64,000 nt of DNA from Chromatiales bacterium (GCA_003251535.1 QKFD01000109.1:30058-94057); one strand, 5' to 3'; shown: positions 49,061 to 58,774, counted from the stretch's first letter. A program made the numbers and translations. Notes: generated by a model not told the origin, from the sequence alone.

Positions 49061-50614
49061 ATGAACGCCTTGCTGCGCCGTATTGCGATTCGGCATCGCC
49101 TCCTGTTACTGGTCCTCCTCGCCTTGGTCGGCATTGCGGCGGCACAGGCGGTGTCACTGCTCAATCTGCGCCAGAACCTGCTGGAAGATCGCAAGGTGAA
49201 GACCCGCCATGTAGTGGAGACGGTCTACAGCTTGCTGAGCTACTACGAGGGGCTGGAGCGCAGTGGCCAGCTCACCCAAGCGGCGGCCCAGGCCCAGGCC
49301 ATTGCTGCGGTACAGGCGCTGCGCTATGACGGCTCAGAGTATTTCTGGATAAATGACATGGAGCCACGCATGGTGCTCCACCCTACCCGTCCAGAACTGA
49401 ACGGCAGCGATCTATCAAACGAGCGCGATCCCACCGGCAAGGCGCTCTTCAAAGAGATGGTGGCGGTGGTGCGCAGCAGCGGCGCTGGCTTCGTCAACTA
49501 CCTCTGGATCCGACCGGGCGAGAAGGTGCCCCAACCCAAGGTCTCCTATGTGCAGGGGCTCCCCGGTTGGCAGTGGGTGGTGGGCTCTGGGATCTATGTC
49601 GATGACGTGGACGCCATCTTCTGGCACCAGGTGCGTGGCCAGGCACTCTACACCCTGGGCGGTGCGGGGGCGCTGCTGCTGCTCTCCATGGCGATGGTTG
49701 CCACCATCACCCGCCCCCTCGGCGCCACGGTGGCCACTCTGCGCGACATCGCCGAGGGGGATGGCGATCTCACGGCCCGTCTGCCGGTGACCGGTCACGA
49801 CGAGCTGGCGACCCTGGCAGATGCCTTTAACCGCTTTGTGGGCAAGATCCAACAGCTGGTGAGCGAGGTGAAGGAGGTCTCCGATGCCATCCACGGCTCG
49901 GCCAACGAGATCGCCGCCGGCAACCTCGACCTCTCCCAACGCACCGAACAACAGGCGGCGGCCCTGGAGCAGACCGCCGCCAGCATCGAGCAGCTGACCG
50001 CCACGGTCAACCAGAATGCCGACCACGCCCGCGAGGCGGATCGCACCGCTGGGGCCGCCCGCGTCCAGGCCAGTACCGGGGGTGAGGTGATGCAGCGCGC
50101 CACCCGGGCCATGCACGAGATCCACGACAGCAGCCGACGCATCGTTGACATCATCCAGGTGATCGACGAGATCGCCTTCCAGACCAATCTACTGGCACTC
50201 AACGCCGCGGTAGAGGCGGCCCGCGCCGGCCAGCAGGGGGCGGGCTTTGCGGTGGTGGCCGGCGAGGTGCGCAACCTCGCCCAGCGCAGCGCCACCTCGG
50301 CTCGGGAGATCAAGACGCTCATCACCGAGAGTGTCAGCAAGATGGCGGAGGGGACTCAGCTGGCTGATGAGTCGGGCGCCGCCCTCAACGAGATCATCCA
50401 ATCGGTCCAGCGGGTGAGTGCCATCGTCTCCGATATCGCCGCCGCCAGCCGCGAGCAGGCCAGTGGCATCAGCCAGATCAGCAAGGCGGTCTCGCAGATG
50501 GATGCCGTCACCCAGCACAACGCCGCCCAGGTGGAGGAGGTTGCCGCTGCCAGTCGCGCCCTGGAGGAGGAGGCGAGCCGCTTGGCGCTCCAGGTCTCCC
50601 GCTTCCAGGTGTAG
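49061..50614 (+). CDS. methyl-accepting chemotaxis protein with single Cache domain
   Basis: The 517-residue product has a first membrane helix about 11-30, a periplasmic sCache_2 domain about 35-190 ([40 protein letters not shown]), and a second helix about 198-220. HAMP lies at about 222-275 ([20 protein letters not shown]), and the signalling domain has the hairpin tip [20 protein letters not shown]. It would sense a small carboxylate or similar ligand and control CheA. No che genes are adjacent. The C-terminus lacks a NWETF-type CheR tether. Confidence 0.95.
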   Translation: MNALLRRIAIRHRLLLLVLLALVGIAAAQAVSLLNLRQNLLEDRKVKTRHVVETVYSLLSYYEGLERSGQLTQAAAQAQAIAAVQALRYDGSEYFWINDMEPRMVLHPTRPELNGSDLSNERDPTGKALFKEMVAVVRSSGAGFVNYLWIRPGEKVPQPKVSYVQGLPGWQWVVGSGIYVDDVDAIFWHQVRGQALYTLGGAGALLLLSMAMVATITRPLGATVATLRDIAEGDGDLTARLPVTGHDELATLADAFNRFVGKIQQLVSEVKEVSDAIHGSANEIAAGNLDLSQRTEQQAAALEQTAASIEQLTATVNQNADHAREADRTAGAARVQASTGGEVMQRATRAMHEIHDSSRRIVDIIQVIDEIAFQTNLLALNAAVEAARAGQQGAGFAVVAGEVRNLAQRSATSAREIKTLITESVSKMAEGTQLADESGAALNEIIQSVQRVSAIVSDIAAASREQASGISQISKAVSQMDAVTQHNAAQVEEVAAASRALEEEASRLALQVSRFQV

Positions 50615-50641
50615 ATCGACCCAACCGCAGGAGAAGGGGAG

Positions 50642-50668
50642 AGAGGGGCAGGGTAGAATTGCCCCTCT
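50642..50668. terminator. hairpin between the chemoreceptor gene and trmO
   Basis: AGAGGGGCA (50642-50650) and TGCCCCTCT (50660-50668) form a perfect 9-bp stem with loop GGGTAGAAT, 27 bp after the chemoreceptor stop. It is 22 bp before trmO, so it may also be part of that gene's leader. No T-run. Confidence 0.5.
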
Positions 50669-50690
50669 GGCCGCTACCCACCCTCTCCCG

Positions 50691-51401
50691 ATGTCCAACC
50701 CCTATTTTCAGTTCTCCCCCGTCGGCCTCATCCGCTCGCCCTTCAAGGAGAAGTTTGGCATTCCGCGGCAGAGCGGCCTGGTCCCGGCAGCGGAGGCGTT
50801 TCTGGAGCTGCTGCCCCCCTTCGATACGGAGCAGGCGCTGCGGGAGATCGAGGGCTTCTCACACCTCTGGCTCATCTTTGTCTTTCACGCCCTTAGCCCC
50901 ACCCCATGGAGCCCGTTGGTGCGGCCCCCGCGCCTCGGCGGTAACCGCCGGGTTGGGGTGTTTGCCAGCCGCGCCACCCACCGCCCCAACCCCATTGGCC
51001 TCTCGGCGGTGGAGTTGGTGGCGGTGGGAGAGGAGGCGGGGCGGCTTGGGCTCCACCTGCGCGGGGCCGATCTGCTGGACGGCACACCCATCCTCGATAT
51101 CAAGCCCTACCTCCCCTACGCCGATAGCCTGCCGCAGGCACGGGCCGGCTTCGCCCCTGCCCCACCCAGTGCCCAACTCTCGGTCACCTTCACCCCGGAG
51201 GCAGCGGCGGCCTGTGCCGCACGGGATGACCTGCCGCAGCTACGGACCTTGATTGAGCAGGCCGTCGCCCTCGATCCGCGTCCCGCCTATCAAGCACTCG
51301 ATCCAACCCGCATCTACGGCATGAGGCTATTTGACCTGGATGTCCACTGGCGTGTGGCGCCGGAGGGGGCGCTGGTGGTAGCGCTGACCCGCCACCCATA
51401 G
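50691..51401 (+). CDS. trmO: TrmO, tRNA m6t6A37 methyltransferase
   Basis: The 236-residue protein starts MSNPYFQFSPVGLIRSPFKE and contains GIPRQSGLVPAAEAFLELLP, EGFSHLWLIFVFH, GVFASRATHRPNPIGLSAVE and ILDIKPYLPYADSLP, the UPF0066/TsaA beta-barrel signature. The C-terminal domain with YQALDPTRIYGMRLFDLDVH completes the enterobacterial type. It methylates t6A37 of tRNA-Thr using SAM. Full length. Confidence 0.95.
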   Translation: MSNPYFQFSPVGLIRSPFKEKFGIPRQSGLVPAAEAFLELLPPFDTEQALREIEGFSHLWLIFVFHALSPTPWSPLVRPPRLGGNRRVGVFASRATHRPNPIGLSAVELVAVGEEAGRLGLHLRGADLLDGTPILDIKPYLPYADSLPQARAGFAPAPPSAQLSVTFTPEAAAACAARDDLPQLRTLIEQAVALDPRPAYQALDPTRIYGMRLFDLDVHWRVAPEGALVVALTRHP

Positions 51402-51419
51402 CAGGCCGCTGGCGCCGCC

Positions 51420-52145
51420 TCACTCCGCCTGGCACCACCGGTCAAGCGCCGTGGCCACGGCCTGCGCCACCTCAGCCCGGAAGGCGGGGGTCTGCACCAG
51501 CAGCTCCTCGTCACGGTTGACGATCACCCCAGCCTCTAGCAGCACCGCCGGCAGTGGCGTGCTGTGGAGGATCTTTAGGTCATCGAAGCGATAGAGTCCC
51601 AGGCGTGGTTCAAGGAGCTGCCGCCCCTCACCGGGGATCGGTTCGGCATGGTGCAGCGTGGGGCTAAGACCGGCAGCCAATAGCGCGGTACCCAGCTGCT
51701 CGGCAAAGCGCAGGCTCTCGGCAAAGTGGCCGTTACGCTCCGAGACAAAGAGCGAGAAACCGTGGAAGCGATCGCTGTAGCGCCGCTCATCTCCCCCGTA
51801 CTGCCAGCGCTGGAGATAGCGAGGCTGGGCGGAGTCGTGGTGGATCGAGAGCAGGAGCGACGCCCCCTGGGCCGCCGCCCGTCCCCCCCGCTCTGTCAGC
51901 GGTATCGCCTCCCCAGCTGGCGCCAGCACCAACGGCCGGCGACCAAGCGCCAGCAGGTGCTCGGCGAGGTGTAGGACCAGATCATGATTGAACTGCCACT
52001 CCGGTAACCCGCGGGCCGAGGTGGCGCCATAGCGCTGCTTGTCGTGGCCGGTATCGAGGGCGATGGCGGTCTGGGCGGGATCGCAACTTGCGTGTGCCAT
52101 CCCGCCCAGCAGCAACAGGCAGGCAGAGAGCCAGTGACGACTCAA
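51420..52145 (-). CDS. N-acetylmuramoyl-L-alanine amidase (Amidase_3)
   Basis: TTG 52145 overlaps the upstream stop (TTGA) and yields 241 residues with a signal peptide (LSACLLLLGGMAHASC). Zinc ligands appear in TAIALDTGHDKQRYGATSAR (H), the helix FNHDLVLHLAEHL (the usual E is displaced), and SLLLSIHHDSAQPRYL (H-H-D-S). VLLEAGVIVNRDEELLVQT holds the catalytic E. It cleaves stem peptides from the glycan in the periplasm. Pairing with an LprI-type protein suggests cell-wall defence or remodelling. Confidence 0.85.
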   Translation of the reverse strand: MSRHWLSACLLLLGGMAHASCDPAQTAIALDTGHDKQRYGATSARGLPEWQFNHDLVLHLAEHLLALGRRPLVLAPAGEAIPLTERGGRAAAQGASLLLSIHHDSAQPRYLQRWQYGGDERRYSDRFHGFSLFVSERNGHFAESLRFAEQLGTALLAAGLSPTLHHAEPIPGEGRQLLEPRLGLYRFDDLKILHSTPLPAVLLEAGVIVNRDEELLVQTPAFRAEVAQAVATALDRWCQAE

Positions 52146-52990
52146 GGACGCAGGAAGGGGCGGTAGCCGTTCGGCACTGGGTACTCGAATGGCCGCTCAC
52201 CAAAGTTGACATCGACCAGCCCATCACGCACCAGAGGCCCCAGTGCCACCGAGGACTCCACTCCGGCATCGTAGGGGCGACCTAGCTTGAGATCGCTGCC
52301 GCGACTGCTACCGGGCTCGGCGTTCCAGCGCTCATAGCGGTCGTAGTATTTGCCCTCATCCAGATCGACCGCCACACCGTAGACCACGGTGGGGCCATTG
52401 GTGTCGCGCTTGCGGATGTTCAGCAGATTGCCCATGTCGCCACTCTCGGAGTTGAACACCCCCATATAGAGTGCGGTCTCGGCTTGGCGGGCAATCCCCC
52501 CCTTATCAACCCGGATCTCGAAATACCACTTCCCCTTCTCCTTGGGGGCGCCGGCAAATAGCTCGTAGGTATCCTCTGCCAACTCCCAGCCCCGGGTCGC
52601 CGGCGGCTCTTGGGGGGCCGCCAGCATCATCTCCAGCTCATCGGCCCGCAGGTTGGTGAAGCGCACGACGCAGATGGTCTTGGGGTGATCGGCGAGGATC
52701 GCCTGCATCCAGCGCTCTCGATTGGTCTCTTTGTTGTCGAGGCGACAGGTGGCATCGCGCTTTTTCAACCAAGCCCGCTGCTCGGCCCGCAGATCGCGCT
52801 TGCCCGTCTCCGGCAAGGTGCCCATCAGCTGCTTATAGACCGCATTGATGCGCTGATCCGTCTCGTGCATCTGCTCTCCAAGACACTGGGCGGTCTCGGC
52901 GTTGTCGGCGGGCTGGTCGCAATCGGCCAGGGCTACGGTGGGGATAAAGGCGAGCGCGGCCAGGGCCAACGCATGGCGGATAGGTGACAT
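52142..52990 (-). CDS. LprI-type (DUF1311) exported protein with C-terminal SPRY-like domain
   Basis: The 282-residue product has a signal peptide (IRHALALAALAFIPTVALA). Residues about 22-115 are DUF1311/LprI: CDQPADNAETAQCLGEQMHE, AVYKQLMGTLPETG, LRAEQRAWLKKRDATC. From about 130 a beta-sandwich follows: KWYFEIRVDKGGIARQAETA, LYMGVFNSESGDMGNLL and VVYGVAVDLDEGKYYDRYE, the SPRY pattern of start strand, V-A-x-D-L-D and a late D-V-N-F-G. LprI domains include lysozyme inhibitors. The fusion may bind lytic enzymes or wall fragments. It is coupled to the amidase gene. Confidence 0.82.
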   Translation of the reverse strand: MSPIRHALALAALAFIPTVALADCDQPADNAETAQCLGEQMHETDQRINAVYKQLMGTLPETGKRDLRAEQRAWLKKRDATCRLDNKETNRERWMQAILADHPKTICVVRFTNLRADELEMMLAAPQEPPATRGWELAEDTYELFAGAPKEKGKWYFEIRVDKGGIARQAETALYMGVFNSESGDMGNLLNIRKRDTNGPTVVYGVAVDLDEGKYYDRYERWNAEPGSSRGSDLKLGRPYDAGVESSVALGPLVRDGLVDVNFGERPFEYPVPNGYRPFLRP

Positions 52991-53069
52991 ACACTCCCTC
53001 TCTCAAGGCAATAGGTGCGCGCCACTCTACGCCCGCTGCAACCGGAGTCAATCGGGTGCAAATGGGGGA

Positions 53070-53094
53070 GGGGCGGGCGAACTCGGCCCGCCCC
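53070..53094 (-). terminator. hairpin after the SIMPL gene
   Basis: GGGGCGGGC (53070-53078) and GCCCGCCCC (53086-53094) form a perfect 9-bp stem with a 7-base loop, just past the minus-strand stop at 53104. T content after the stem is low. Confidence 0.55.
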
Positions 53095-53103
53095 CTACCC
53101 GGG

Positions 53104-53808
53104 TCAAGGGAGGTCCGGGGCGCCGATAAGTTCGATCTCTCCGCTGGCGGTAACCGATATCTCGCTGCTCCCGGCCTCCACCCCCGGCACAGGGACCATA
53201 TCGGCCTCCATCCCCATACGTGCCACCATCCGCGGCGCGGGATTGAAGCCGCCACCACTGTTTACGTCGATCCGTACCAACCGGTAGCCCGTTGCCCCCA
53301 GCGTCTGACGCACGATCTCGGCCCGCTCCCGAAAGGCGGTCAGGGCCCGCTCCATGAGCATGTTTTCACTCTGCCGCCGCTGCTGAGGGGAGACGGTAAA
53401 CGCCATGCCACGGATGTTGAGGCGCCCCTGCAGGGTGCCGATCAGATCGGCCAAAAGATTGGCATCACTACTTTCCAATCGCAGTGACTGCTCACTGTGC
53501 CAGCGCTGGACTCGACCATCTTTATAGAGCGGGCGGGTGTTGTAGGCCTCGGTACTGGCGGTCACCCCCACCACCTGGCGCGCCTCCCCCAGTGCCCAAC
53601 TCATCGCCTCATTGACCTGCGTGGCGGAGCGGGCTGCCGTCTCGGCCTCGGCCTCGGCTACCAGGGTGGCAACCGCGAGGTCATTCTCCACCTGGGCACT
53701 GGCCTGGGCTTGGAGCTGGATACGGTTGAAGGTGAGCGGCTGCTCGGCGTGGGCAGCACCGGTCAAGGCGGTCAGCCCCAGGATCAGGGCGGCAAGCATA
53801 GGTCTCAC
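53104..53808 (-). CDS. exported SIMPL-domain (DUF541/YggE-like) protein
   Basis: The 234-residue protein has a signal peptide (LAALILGLTALTGAAHA). The SIMPL body is visible in LQAQASAQVENDLAVATLVA, EAYNTRPLYKDGRVQRWHSE, QSLRLESSDANLLADLIGTL and ENMLMERALTAFRERAEIVR. The closing strand SSEISVTASGEIEL is characteristic. ATG 53808 or the internal ATG at 53799 could initiate. YggE proteins are periplasmic and reduce oxidative damage in E. coli by an unknown route. It is single, with no partner gene on the same strand. Confidence 0.93.
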   Translation of the reverse strand: MRPMLAALILGLTALTGAAHAEQPLTFNRIQLQAQASAQVENDLAVATLVAEAEAETAARSATQVNEAMSWALGEARQVVGVTASTEAYNTRPLYKDGRVQRWHSEQSLRLESSDANLLADLIGTLQGRLNIRGMAFTVSPQQRRQSENMLMERALTAFRERAEIVRQTLGATGYRLVRIDVNSGGGFNPAPRMVARMGMEADMVPVPGVEAGSSEISVTASGEIELIGAPDLP

Positions 53809-53993
53809 GGCAAGGGCTCCTTGGCGTCGGGTAAGACCTTCTATGGTAGTGGTTTTTTGCCGCTCTTGGTCGTCCGCACCGCCCGCATCTATCCCCTCCG
53901 GGGGAGATCTCTATCCCAAATGGTGAGTGGCCTATCCCCTGCGGTGCTCTGATAATCGGAAAACAGTGTTTCATCGCGTCGTGGGGAGCGCAA

Positions 53994-54302
53994 ATGCATT
54001 CCGAGCAGGCGATCCAGTGTGTCGAGACCCTATGCGAGCGTGGCTGCTTCGCAGTGCGTGCCATCATCTCCGCTATGGAGGCCGGCTGCGATCCCGTGGA
54101 GACCGCGGGGCTGACCGAGGCGCAACGGCGCTTTGTACTCGAAGAGCTGAAGAGCATTATGGCGGTCTACAATCGCCCCTGCCCCGTCCCCACCACCGCC
54201 CAATCCCCCGCAACCACAGCCGCTTCCACACCAGCGGCAGCCACTGGCGCTACCCAAACCACCACCTACCAGACCACCTACAAGCGCGCTGTCGCCCTCT
54301 GA
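53994..54302 (+). CDS. hypothetical 102-residue protein with Thr/Pro-rich tail
   Basis: ATG 53994 follows GGGGAG. Residues 1-62 form a helical domain with four cysteines (CVETLCERGC, MEAGCDPVE) and FVLEELKSIMAVYN. The remainder is low complexity (TTAQSPATTAAS, GATQTTTYQTTYKRAV). No signal peptide is present, and no family is recognised. It lies upstream of rpoH, which has its own promoter. Confidence 0.6.
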   Translation: MHSEQAIQCVETLCERGCFAVRAIISAMEAGCDPVETAGLTEAQRRFVLEELKSIMAVYNRPCPVPTTAQSPATTAASTPAAATGATQTTTYQTTYKRAVAL

Positions 54303-54535
54303 GCCCCCTCCTGCTCCCGCGATAATCTCCGTCCGCCCCGATGTGGCGCGGCGGGTCCGTAGTGGTTCGTCGTATCCAACCACCTCTCCACTCCGCATCT
54401 AAGCGGATGTGCCCCCTTTCGCGCTAACCCACCTCTGCCCGGCCATCTTGGAACTCGCTGATGACAGCAGGGTCTCACCATTGCGGAATTTTATGGTCGA
54501 GCAATGGGCCTATCAGGTAACCTCTAATCGTTCCC
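54303..54535. other. intergenic region before the rpoH promoter, no gene seen
   Basis: No open frame of coding character occurs here on either strand and no tRNA or hairpin stands out. It ends in the AT-richer rpoH promoter. Confidence 0.6.
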
Positions 54536-54565
54536 TTGGCACTCTAAAATCCTGAGTGCTATGAT
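54536..54565 (+). promoter_or_regulatory. rpoH promoter with internal dyad
   Basis: TTGGCA (54536-54541) and TATGAT (54560-54565) are spaced 18 bp. Within the spacer GCACTC (54539-54544) and GAGTGC (54554-54559) form a 6-bp dyad that overlaps both elements, a possible operator. The ribosome site CAGGAGGG lies before ATG 54610. Confidence 0.65.
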
Positions 54566-54609
54566 AGGTTTTGTCAGACACCCAATAGACCTTCAAGCAG
54601 GAGGGTTAC

Positions 54610-55461
54610 ATGGCGAAGAGCCTTGATCTACAGGTGGGTCTTCCGATGGGCAGCATCGAGGCCTACGCCGCCGCGGTCAATCGCATTCCCATGCTGACGG
54701 CGGACGAGGAGCGTGAACTAGCCCAACTATGGCGCCGCGAGAATGACCTGGAGGCAGCGCGCCGGCTGGTGCTCTCTCACCTGCGTTTCGTGGCCCATAT
54801 CGCCCGTGGTTATAGCGGCTATGGCCTGGCCCACGCTGACATCATCCAAGAGGGCAACATCGGCTTGATGAAGGCGGTGAAGCGCTTTGACCCGGATATG
54901 AATGTCCGCTTGGTCTCCTTTGCGGTTCACTGGATTCGGGCCGAGATCCACGAATTCATCCTCCGTAACTGGCGCATCGTCAAAGTGGCCACCACCAAGG
55001 CCCAGCGCAAGCTCTTCTTCAACCTGCGCTCGGCCAAGAAGCGGCTCGGTTGGCTCAGCCATGCCGAGGTGGAGGCGGTCGCTAAAGATCTAGGCGTCCC
55101 CACTGCGGCAGTGCTGGAGATGGAAGAGCGGCTGGCGGGTCACGATGTCGCCTTTGATGCCGGCACGGATGACGACGATGACGATATGCCTGCACCGGCG
55201 GCCTACCTGCCCGATCTGCGCATGGATCCGGCCACCCAGCTGGAGGCGAGCGACTGGGAGGACCACAACACCCAGGCGCTGGAGCACGCCATCGACAACC
55301 TCGATCCCCGCTCGCGGGACATCATCCTCTCCCGCTGGCTGGCGGATGAGAAGGCGACCCTGCAGGAGCTGGCAGATAAATACGAAGTCTCGGCCGAACG
55401 TATTCGCCAGCTGGAGAAGAACGCCATGAAGAAGCTAAAGGGCGTACTGCTGGAGGCGTGA
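54610..55461 (+). CDS. rpoH: RpoH, heat-shock sigma factor sigma-32
   Basis: The 283-residue product has regions 2.1-2.4 from [20 protein letters not shown] through [20 protein letters not shown], and [20 protein letters not shown]. Directly following is the RpoH box [16 protein letters not shown], diagnostic for sigma-32. Region 4 reads [20 protein letters not shown] and [15 protein letters not shown]. An acidic insert ([13 protein letters not shown]) precedes region 4. It directs transcription of chaperones and proteases. Its own promoter and terminator make it monocistronic. Confidence 0.98.
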   Translation: MAKSLDLQVGLPMGSIEAYAAAVNRIPMLTADEERELAQLWRRENDLEAARRLVLSHLRFVAHIARGYSGYGLAHADIIQEGNIGLMKAVKRFDPDMNVRLVSFAVHWIRAEIHEFILRNWRIVKVATTKAQRKLFFNLRSAKKRLGWLSHAEVEAVAKDLGVPTAAVLEMEERLAGHDVAFDAGTDDDDDDMPAPAAYLPDLRMDPATQLEASDWEDHNTQALEHAIDNLDPRSRDIILSRWLADEKATLQELADKYEVSAERIRQLEKNAMKKLKGVLLEA

Positions 55462-55484
55462 CCCCCAACAGCAACCGCAGAATA

Positions 55485-55517
55485 GACAAAGGCGCCTCAG
55501 GCGCCTTTGTCGTTTTT
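55485..55517 (+). terminator. Rho-independent terminator of rpoH
   Basis: GACAAAGGCGCC (55485-55496), loop TCA, and GGCGCCTTTGTC (55500-55511) make a perfect 12-bp stem followed by GTTTTT. It begins 24 bp past the rpoH stop. Confidence 0.95.
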
Positions 55518-55570
55518 AGCCCCCAGTCATCCCGCTGGCCATCACACCAACCAGCGGGAGGCCGTTGAGG

Positions 55571-56737
55571 TTATAGCGAGCCGTAGGAGTGCAGCCCGGA
55601 GAGGAACATGTTGACGCCGAGGAAGGCGAACAGGGTGACAAAGAGGCCCACCACCGCCCACCAGGCGAGGGGACGCCCCCGCCACCCCTTAGTCAGACGC
55701 AGATGGAGCCACGCCGCGTAGTTGAGCCAGACGATGAGGGCCCAAGTCTCTTTCGGGTCCCACGACCAGTAACCACCCCACGCCTCTGCGGCCCACATCG
55801 CCCCAAGCACCGTGGCGACGGTAAAGAAGGCAAACCCAAGGGCGATGGCCTTGTACATCACATCATCCATCTGGGTCAGGCTGGGTAGCCGCTTGGCGAT
55901 GAAGCCCGCGGGGCGGCTATCGGCAATGAGGTAGGCCACTCCCACCATCGCCGCGAGGGCAAAGGCGCCGTAACCCACAAAATTGGCCGGTACGTGGATC
56001 TTCATCCAATAGCTCTGTAGCGCCGGCACCAAGGGCTGGATCTCATGCGCCCCCCGCTCGAACTGGTACCAGAGCAGAAAGGCCACCGCCCCAGAGATCA
56101 CCGTGAGGGCAAAGGCCCCCATCGCACGGGTGGCATAGCGCTTTTCGTAGTAGAGATAGAGCAAGCCGGTGATGATGGCGAAGAGGATGAAGACCTCATA
56201 GAGGTTACTCACCGGGATGTGACCGACATCGGGCGAGATGAGATAGGACTCCCGCCAGCGCACCATTAACCCCACCAATCCCATAGCCGCTGCCGACCAG
56301 GTGAGGGCCGAGCCGACCTTATAGGTAAACTCCGAGCGAGTGGCAAAGCCGAACCAGTAGGCCACGGTTGCCATCACAAACAGGGCGCTCATCCACATGA
56401 TGGCGCTCTGACTGGAGAGCAGATATTTGAGGAAGAAGCGGCTCTCCCCCGCCGCTAGCTCGCTACCGTAGAGCGAGACGGAACCGATGCTAAGGGCAGC
56501 CACCACCACACCCAGCCCTCGCAACGGCTTCCACGCCCAACCAAGTGGGATGAAGGCAATGGCAGTGCCGTAGAGGATCCCAATCTCATAGATATCCATC
56601 AGCTCGGCATAGCGCCGATGGGCAAAGAGGGCACCGGCGATAAGCGCCATGGCCCACAGCCAATCCCCTACCCCTAGGCGGGCGACAAGGGAGGGGCGTT
56701 CTAGCCTCTGCTCCAGGTATTCGTGCGTGACCGACAT
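55571..56737 (-). CDS. ccsB: CcsB/CcsA, system II cytochrome c biogenesis heme handling protein
   Basis: The 388-residue protein has about eight membrane helices and the WWD-type heme motif AEAWGGYWSWDPKETWALIV near the C-terminus, flanked by external His residues (for example in MKIHVPANFVGYGAFALAAM and the terminal AWLHLRLTKGWRG). With ResB it exports heme and ligates it to apocytochromes in the periplasm. It begins 12 bp after resB. Cytochromes c4 and c5 immediately upstream on the same strand are likely clients. Confidence 0.95.
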   Translation of the reverse strand: MSVTHEYLEQRLERPSLVARLGVGDWLWAMALIAGALFAHRRYAELMDIYEIGILYGTAIAFIPLGWAWKPLRGLGVVVAALSIGSVSLYGSELAAGESRFFLKYLLSSQSAIMWMSALFVMATVAYWFGFATRSEFTYKVGSALTWSAAAMGLVGLMVRWRESYLISPDVGHIPVSNLYEVFILFAIITGLLYLYYEKRYATRAMGAFALTVISGAVAFLLWYQFERGAHEIQPLVPALQSYWMKIHVPANFVGYGAFALAAMVGVAYLIADSRPAGFIAKRLPSLTQMDDVMYKAIALGFAFFTVATVLGAMWAAEAWGGYWSWDPKETWALIVWLNYAAWLHLRLTKGWRGRPLAWWAVVGLFVTLFAFLGVNMFLSGLHSYGSL

Positions 56738-56749
56738 GCCTATCTGCTC

Positions 56750-58774
56750 CTATTCAGCTTTGTCAGACGTGTGACCCTGGAGAAGCCCATCAAGCTCCTC
56801 AGCCAGGGTGGTGAACTCTTGCTCAAAATCGACCCGGTCACGGTTGCCGCTACCCGCAAACAGCACCTCGCTGCCACCGTTGAGAGCGGCCACCCGAACC
56901 CAGATCCGGCGGTGGTGGACGTAGAACATCAAGAACACCCCCACCATCAGCATGACACAACCCAGGTAGACAATATCCTTGCCTGGTGCTCTGGTAATCT
57001 GGAGACCAGAGGCATCTCTTTGCTCAAAACTGGCCAACTGGAGATAGAAGGGAGAGCCGTAGGGACCCAACATGGAGAGGGCGGTCAAGGCGTCATCGAA
57101 GAAGACGCTGTCCTTCTCGCTAACCCCCGCCTCCGGCGTGAGCCCCTCATCCCGTAGGACCTGAATATAGAGCTCCCCCAAAACCCCCTGTAGCACTTTA
57201 ATGTAGCTATCGATCATCGAGTTCCGTTTGGCGGGGTCAGTGACACTACCATCGACCCGCGCCAACACCGCATCGATCCCCTGGACCACAAACATCTGCA
57301 CCAGGGCGGCGATGGAGTCCACCACCTCGTTGCGCACCTGCTCTGACGGCTTCTCCTGCACCCCCTCCAGCTGTGAGCGCACCGCAGCCCGTACCCGCTC
57401 ACTGTCGAGGGCCGATGCGTGAAGGGCCATGAAGCGGTCGAGTCCACCACGCTCATCCAGGGGAATGTGGAGATAGTGGTACTCCTCTGCCGGGCTCCCG
57501 CGGACGCCAGAGAGGTAGTAGAGCCGATCCTTCACCGGCACTGGGTACTGGTAATTGACATATTCCAACGCCGCACCGGTCTGATCCCGCAGTTTGAACA
57601 CAAAACTGGGGCCAAAGTTGCGGTGGGTCTTCCCGGTGGGGTCATCCTCCACCGGGAAGATATTAAATTTCTTGAAATTCACCAGCTCCAGGGTCAAGGG
57701 TCCAGTGGGGGTGGTGAGCCGCAGTTCATCGCCCACCGCCCCCTCCATGGGGACCGCTTCGCTACTGGGCCCATCCAACGACCAGGCACGCAGTTGTAAC
57801 TTTGAACCGCCGTCGGAGAAGCTGGCCTGGTAGATGGAGTAGCCCTTGTAGACCAGGGGATGGTTAACGGCGATGGTTTTCTTCACGGTCTCGCCAGTGG
57901 TGTTATCCACCAGCACTAGATCGCTCTCGAAAGACTTGGGTTGGCCGGTGGCGTAGTGTTCGATCCGAAAATCTTCCAGCGCCACGGTGAAGGGCAGCAT
58001 CTGTTTGAGGTAGCCATCCCCGACATTGAGAAATATGAAATCGGCCTTGGCCCCCTCCGGCAGTGAAACGCTACCACGGAAGGAGCTGGCATCTGCCGGC
58101 AAGGTCGATTCCGGCGGCACCTGACTGGCAGGGAGATCCCGTTTCTCCACCACCAACTCACCGCTCAAGGCCCGCAGCTTGAGCGGCAGATTGCCATCCA
58201 GCAGACCACCGATGCAGATCACCACGATGGCGCTGTGGGAGAGGATGTAGCCAAGCCGATTGGCCCCCCCCTTCATCCCCGCCAACAGTACGGCCCCAGC
58301 CGCCTCTTGCTTCTGTCGCACGCCATAGCCGCGCAGCTTCAGTAATAGTGCTGCCCGCTTAACCGCCTCAGCGGGCAACAGGGGCCGCTCCCACTCTCGC
58401 TTGAGGTGGAAGGCGCGCAGTGAACGAAGTTGCACGTCAAGCCGATAGTGACGCATGTCGCGCACCATGCGCGGGGCATTGCGCCAGACACAGACGGAGG
58501 TGGAGATCAGCAGGAAGCCCAGCAGCACCAAGAACCAGGCGCTGCCATAGACATCGTAGAGGCTCAGTGCCTTGAAGACCTCAAACCAGAAGGGCCCAAA
58601 CTTGGAGATATAGTCATTAAAGGGCTGATTCTGCTGGAGAACCGTCCCAATGACGGAGGCGATGGCGATCACCACTAATAGGGTGATGGCCAGGTTCATG
58701 GAACCGAGGAATTCGAGTAGACGGGCGCCGAATGGGCGTCGACTGGGGTGTGGGGCTACCGCTGGTGGGATCAA
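56750..58774 (-). CDS. resB: ResB (Ccs1), system II cytochrome c biogenesis protein
   Basis: The 674-residue product opens at TTG 58774 (an internal ATG at 58684 would cut 30 residues). LEFLGSMNLAITLLVVIAIA is the first ResB helix, PFWFEVFKALSLYDVYGSAW and LLGFLLISTSVCVWRN continue, then a large periplasmic beta-rich domain. The last helix is VYLGCVMLMVGVFLMFYVHH, with the conserved His pair. VLADNTTG-like VNHPLVYKGYSIYQASFSDG is a ResB family block. It holds apocytochrome and reduced heme with CcsB. The periplasmic domain is longer than in many homologues. Confidence 0.93.
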   Translation of the reverse strand: MIPPAVAPHPSRRPFGARLLEFLGSMNLAITLLVVIAIASVIGTVLQQNQPFNDYISKFGPFWFEVFKALSLYDVYGSAWFLVLLGFLLISTSVCVWRNAPRMVRDMRHYRLDVQLRSLRAFHLKREWERPLLPAEAVKRAALLLKLRGYGVRQKQEAAGAVLLAGMKGGANRLGYILSHSAIVVICIGGLLDGNLPLKLRALSGELVVEKRDLPASQVPPESTLPADASSFRGSVSLPEGAKADFIFLNVGDGYLKQMLPFTVALEDFRIEHYATGQPKSFESDLVLVDNTTGETVKKTIAVNHPLVYKGYSIYQASFSDGGSKLQLRAWSLDGPSSEAVPMEGAVGDELRLTTPTGPLTLELVNFKKFNIFPVEDDPTGKTHRNFGPSFVFKLRDQTGAALEYVNYQYPVPVKDRLYYLSGVRGSPAEEYHYLHIPLDERGGLDRFMALHASALDSERVRAAVRSQLEGVQEKPSEQVRNEVVDSIAALVQMFVVQGIDAVLARVDGSVTDPAKRNSMIDSYIKVLQGVLGELYIQVLRDEGLTPEAGVSEKDSVFFDDALTALSMLGPYGSPFYLQLASFEQRDASGLQITRAPGKDIVYLGCVMLMVGVFLMFYVHHRRIWVRVAALNGGSEVLFAGSGNRDRVDFEQEFTTLAEELDGLLQGHTSDKAE

